Part shown: positions 61,740-64,000 of the stretch, one piece after another
How the letters are laid out: each line of letters starts with the position of its first letter
How positions within the stretch are numbered: position 1 is the stretch's first letter
Assembly (NCBI GenBank): GCA_028278545.1
Contig: JANQED010000004.1
Coordinates: 124,001-188,000, forward strand
Length of the DNA stretch: 64,000 nt
Direction: 5' to 3'
Source: Anaerolineales bacterium
Lineage (GTDB): Bacteria; Chloroflexota; Anaerolineae; Anaerolineales; UBA11858
Notes under the pieces: generated by a model
Databases searched by the model: none
What the model was told of the DNA's origin: nothing
What the model saw: only the letters and a program-made list of their open reading frames with translations
Translations under genes and position numbers: made by a program

Positions 61740-62750
61740 ATGAAACTCAAACGCCGCCTGCTCAGGACCTTCAAAGACCGCGTCTTGAAACCCCAACTGA
61801 ACAGACAAGATAGATGGGAAAAGAAGGTGGTCGATACCCCCGGGGCCACGCGCGGAGCGGAGGACTCTCCGGTGCGCTTCAATATCCCGCGCCAGGCGAT
61901 CGAGACAGAAGGCGATCACCCGCCCCTGCCGGGCTTTCCCGGTTCGGCGCCGCAGATCATCAGCAGCATCATCAACATTCGCAAATCCGTCTATGATCTT
62001 GAGCGCAACCCGGCCAATGGGGAGAAACGCATCGATGCCAAAACGCTGGATGAGCTGCGAAGTTTCGCCAGATCAGTGGGGGCCGATGAGATCGGCTATG
62101 CCCCGGTTCCCCAGGAATGGGTGTTTCAGGACACCGCCATCCGTTACACGCAGGCTATCGTGCTGACGATGGAGATGGACCAAGCCCGTATGGACCTCGC
62201 TCCCAGCCCGGATACTGCCGTGATGGTGCATGAGACCTATAACCAGTTGGGGCAGGTATCCAACAAAATCGCAGATTGGCTGCGCCAGCGGGGGTATGCC
62301 GCCCATGCCGGGCATCCCTTGGGTGGAATGGCCTTATACCCGCCCATGGCCCAGGCAGCTGGCTTGGGCTGGCGTGGGATCAGCGGCCTGGTGATTACTC
62401 CCCAATTTGGCCCTCGGGTGCGGCTGGCAGCGGTGTTCACCGAGATCGAAAATCTGCCAGTCTATGAAGGCGATGAGCACGCCTGGGTGCTGGATTTCTG
62501 TGAGTCCTGTCGGCGCTGTATTCGCGATTGCCCGCCGGACGCGTTCTATGATCACCCCGTTCAGCATGAAAACGGCCTGGTTACCGTGCTCGATAATGGG
62601 AAGTGTTTTCCATATTTTTTGACTTACCACGGCTGTTCGGTGTGCATCAAGGTTTGCCCGTTCAACCAGCAAGATTTTTACAAGATCAAAGCTAGTTTTC
62701 TCGATTCTCAAGTGGATAGAACCCCGGTATCACCCACAGCCGGGAAGTAA
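61740..62750 (+). CDS. reductive dehalogenase-like (RdhA-type) 4Fe-4S protein
   Basis: A 336-residue protein similar in layout to RdhA catalytic subunits and epoxyqueuosine reductase (QueG). A corrinoid-binding-like core (DELRSFARSVGADEIGYAPV, then AGHPLGGMALYPPMAQAAGLGWRG and ITPQFGPRVRLAAVFTE) is followed by two clusters: CESCRRCIRDCPPDAF near residue 254 and C-x11-C-x2-C-x3-CP (GKCFPY...GCSVCIKVCPF) near 285-305. There is no Tat signal (the N-terminus MKLKRRLLRTFK has no RR-FLK motif), so it is cytoplasmic, and no RdhB anchor gene is adjacent. Function: possibly reductive cleavage of a chlorinated or other compound; not proven. TetR-controlled. Confidence 0.75.
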   Translation: MKLKRRLLRTFKDRVLKPQLNRQDRWEKKVVDTPGATRGAEDSPVRFNIPRQAIETEGDHPPLPGFPGSAPQIISSIINIRKSVYDLERNPANGEKRIDAKTLDELRSFARSVGADEIGYAPVPQEWVFQDTAIRYTQAIVLTMEMDQARMDLAPSPDTAVMVHETYNQLGQVSNKIADWLRQRGYAAHAGHPLGGMALYPPMAQAAGLGWRGISGLVITPQFGPRVRLAAVFTEIENLPVYEGDEHAWVLDFCESCRRCIRDCPPDAFYDHPVQHENGLVTVLDNGKCFPYFLTYHGCSVCIKVCPFNQQDFYKIKASFLDSQVDRTPVSPTAGK

Positions 62751-62996
62751 GGGGGCACAACCACGCGGATTGACCGGTTCGAGGGGGTCAGCAGCCCTGG
62801 CCGATAGACCTGGGTTGAGTCAGCCCGGGGGCAAATAGGCCGCAGTTCCCTGCCGCCCACCCATTTTTCGCTTATTTCTACTCGAACTGCACCAGCAAGG
62901 GGAGCAGGGGCCGTTCGATCCTTTCCGTCAGGTATAATATCCACACTGTGGAACAAGCCATAGTTTGTGAGATTTGCATGTCACGGGGAAGGCAAT
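62751..62996. other. intergenic region before the PAS sensor gene
   Basis: No gene is seen. TATAAT at 62933-62938 is a likely -10 box without a clear -35; GGAAGG at about 62986 is a ribosome-binding site for the next gene. Confidence 0.45.
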
Positions 62997-64000
62997 ATGA
63001 ATGAGCGCAGACGGATCTTTTTCTTGATATTGATCATGAACTTTGCCGTGCTGGTTGTTTGGGGGGTTTCGATCTATATTTTGTATCAAGCAGCATTGGA
63101 AGAAAGCAAGGAGCGGTTGAGAGTGACCGCCCAGAGCCAGGCCAGGCTGATAGAAGCTGTGGCCCGGTTTGATCAGACCTACGCGCAGGATCACCCCGGC
63201 GGCCCAGCCGAGGGCACTTTGAGCCAGGTTCGTGATTCCCACGAGCAATATGAAGGTTTCGGTGAAACTGGCGAGTTTACGCTGGCGCGGCTCGAGGGTG
63301 AGTTGATCGTATTCTTGCTCAACCACCGACATTTTGATTTCGATGTCCCCGCGCCGGTGCCCATCGCCTCTGCGTATGCCGAACCGATGCGCCAGGCCCT
63401 CTTGGGGAATTCGGGCAGCATGATTGGGTTGGATTACCGGGGAGAACGGGTGGTGGCAGCCTTCGAACCGGTCCAGGAGCTGGATTGGGGTATTGTCGCC
63501 AAGATAGATTTAGCAGAGGTTCGCGCTCCCTTTATCACAGCCAGTGCATACGCCGGGCTGATCGCGATTCTTATTGACCTATCAGGGATCATCATCTTCC
63601 TGAGGGTGAGCAACCCGATACTAAAATACATTGAAGAAAGCGAATGGCAGTTCAGGCAGATCGCCAGTCAAATGTCGGGGGCCATTTATCGGTTTAGAGC
63701 TGACCCTGGGGGGGACTTCTCCATGGATTTCCTGAGCGAAGGCGCGCAAGACTTGTTCGACAAACCCCTCTCCCAATTGATGGGGCCATCAGACCTGTTC
63801 GCGGACCTGCACCCCGATGACTACGAGCCGTTTATGGCCTCTCTCCAGAAGTCTATGGAGAATTTGACGCCCTGGAATCACGAATTCCGCGTCATCTGGG
63901 AGAGGGATCAGTCCCTCCACTGGATTCGAGGCCGATCGAATCCCCGCAAAGAAGCCGATGGTTCGATTCTCTGGCATGGTGTTCTGTCCGACATCACGGA
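62997..64000 (+). CDS. membrane sensor with PAS domain, C-terminus beyond window
   Basis: The frame starts at ATG 62997 and runs open to the last base. At least 334 residues are visible: a membrane helix (about residues 8-30), an extracytoplasmic sensor region of Cache-like appearance (to about 178), a second membrane helix (about 183-205) and a PAS domain (from about 220) with FRQIASQMSGAIYRFRADPGGDF and LHPDDYEPF, ending near VLSDIT, the usual PAS C-terminal. The next segment is off the window and is likely a histidine kinase or GGDEF domain. Its identity is inference. Confidence 0.85.
   Translation, partial: MNERRRIFFLILIMNFAVLVVWGVSIYILYQAALEESKERLRVTAQSQARLIEAVARFDQTYAQDHPGGPAEGTLSQVRDSHEQYEGFGETGEFTLARLEGELIVFLLNHRHFDFDVPAPVPIASAYAEPMRQALLGNSGSMIGLDYRGERVVAAFEPVQELDWGIVAKIDLAEVRAPFITASAYAGLIAILIDLSGIIIFLRVSNPILKYIEESEWQFRQIASQMSGAIYRFRADPGGDFSMDFLSEGAQDLFDKPLSQLMGPSDLFADLHPDDYEPFMASLQKSMENLTPWNHEFRVIWERDQSLHWIRGRSNPRKEADGSILWHGVLSDIT

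Overview
The window looks like a chromosomal segment of a moderately GC-rich, free-living bacterium. I infer Chloroflexota, most likely an Anaerolineae-type lineage. The grounds are a topoisomerase I with an extra N-terminal zinc finger, FHA-ABC transporters, alanine/glutamate-rich extensions, abundant dispersed GC-rich palindromes, and the general character of the proteins. No rRNA or taxonomic marker proves this. TGA is used as an ordinary stop by many genes here, so the code is standard.

Layout. 1-2374: end of panE, then panC and coaX (pantothenate and CoA synthesis). 2440-4129: MaoC-like hydratase, YdcF-like envelope protein, DUF952 protein. 4126-6917 (minus): lactate-oxidation genes lutA and a fused lutB-lutC. 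7291-9432: alpha-glucan phosphorylase. 9624-11245 (minus): a DUF1684 gene followed by a DUF3179 lipoprotein-like gene with an in-frame TGA at a CxxC cysteine position, a candidate selenoprotein. 11485-14041 (minus): tsaC, prmC, prfA, divergent from rho (14408). 15712-18274: LysM/M23 peptidase, a small protein, and a CDF metal transporter. 18624-25344: a receiver-like/roadblock protein carrying a degenerate IS200-type transposase fold, then polA and a large TPR protein. 25578-28205 (minus): lipoprotein, HAD phosphatase, thioesterase. 28450-34661: membrane LuxR-type regulator, two paralogous secreted proteins, an ArsR-type repressor, then an AT-richer pair (glycosyltransferase-like and NDP-hexose 2,3-dehydratase-like) that looks acquired. 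34824-41006: triple-FHA ABC transporter, ketol-acid reductoisomerase-like protein, solute-binding protein. 41251-45577: partner-switching set with two SpoIIE-type phosphatases, an RsbW-like kinase and an RsbV-like STAS protein. 45863-53583: dNTPase, greA, a membrane protein, topA, manC, dprA. 53662-56757 (minus): ffh-rpsP-KH protein-rimM, the classical ribosome/SRP cluster, with an S16 carrying a very long acidic tail. 56921-57293: three tRNAs (Ser-TGA, Ser-GCT, Arg-GCG). 57500-64000: surE, a response regulator, an aminoglycoside-phosphotransferase-like kinase, a small membrane protein with an attC-like remnant, a TetR repressor divergent from a reductive-dehalogenase-like Fe-S protein, and a truncated PAS sensor.

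The housekeeping blocks (CoA, translation, transcription, replication) are ordinary. The points that stand out are (1) the candidate selenocysteine codon in the DUF3179 gene, with a hairpin of bacterial-SECIS geometry just downstream; (2) the apparent domestication of an IS200/IS605 TnpA fold, with its catalytic residues replaced, inside a signalling protein; (3) several genes whose -10 box sits so close to the start codon that a leaderless mRNA is expected; and (4) several families of dispersed inverted and simple-sequence repeats, one of which runs through the junction of the LutB-LutC fusion. All annotations come from reading the sequence; no database search was run.
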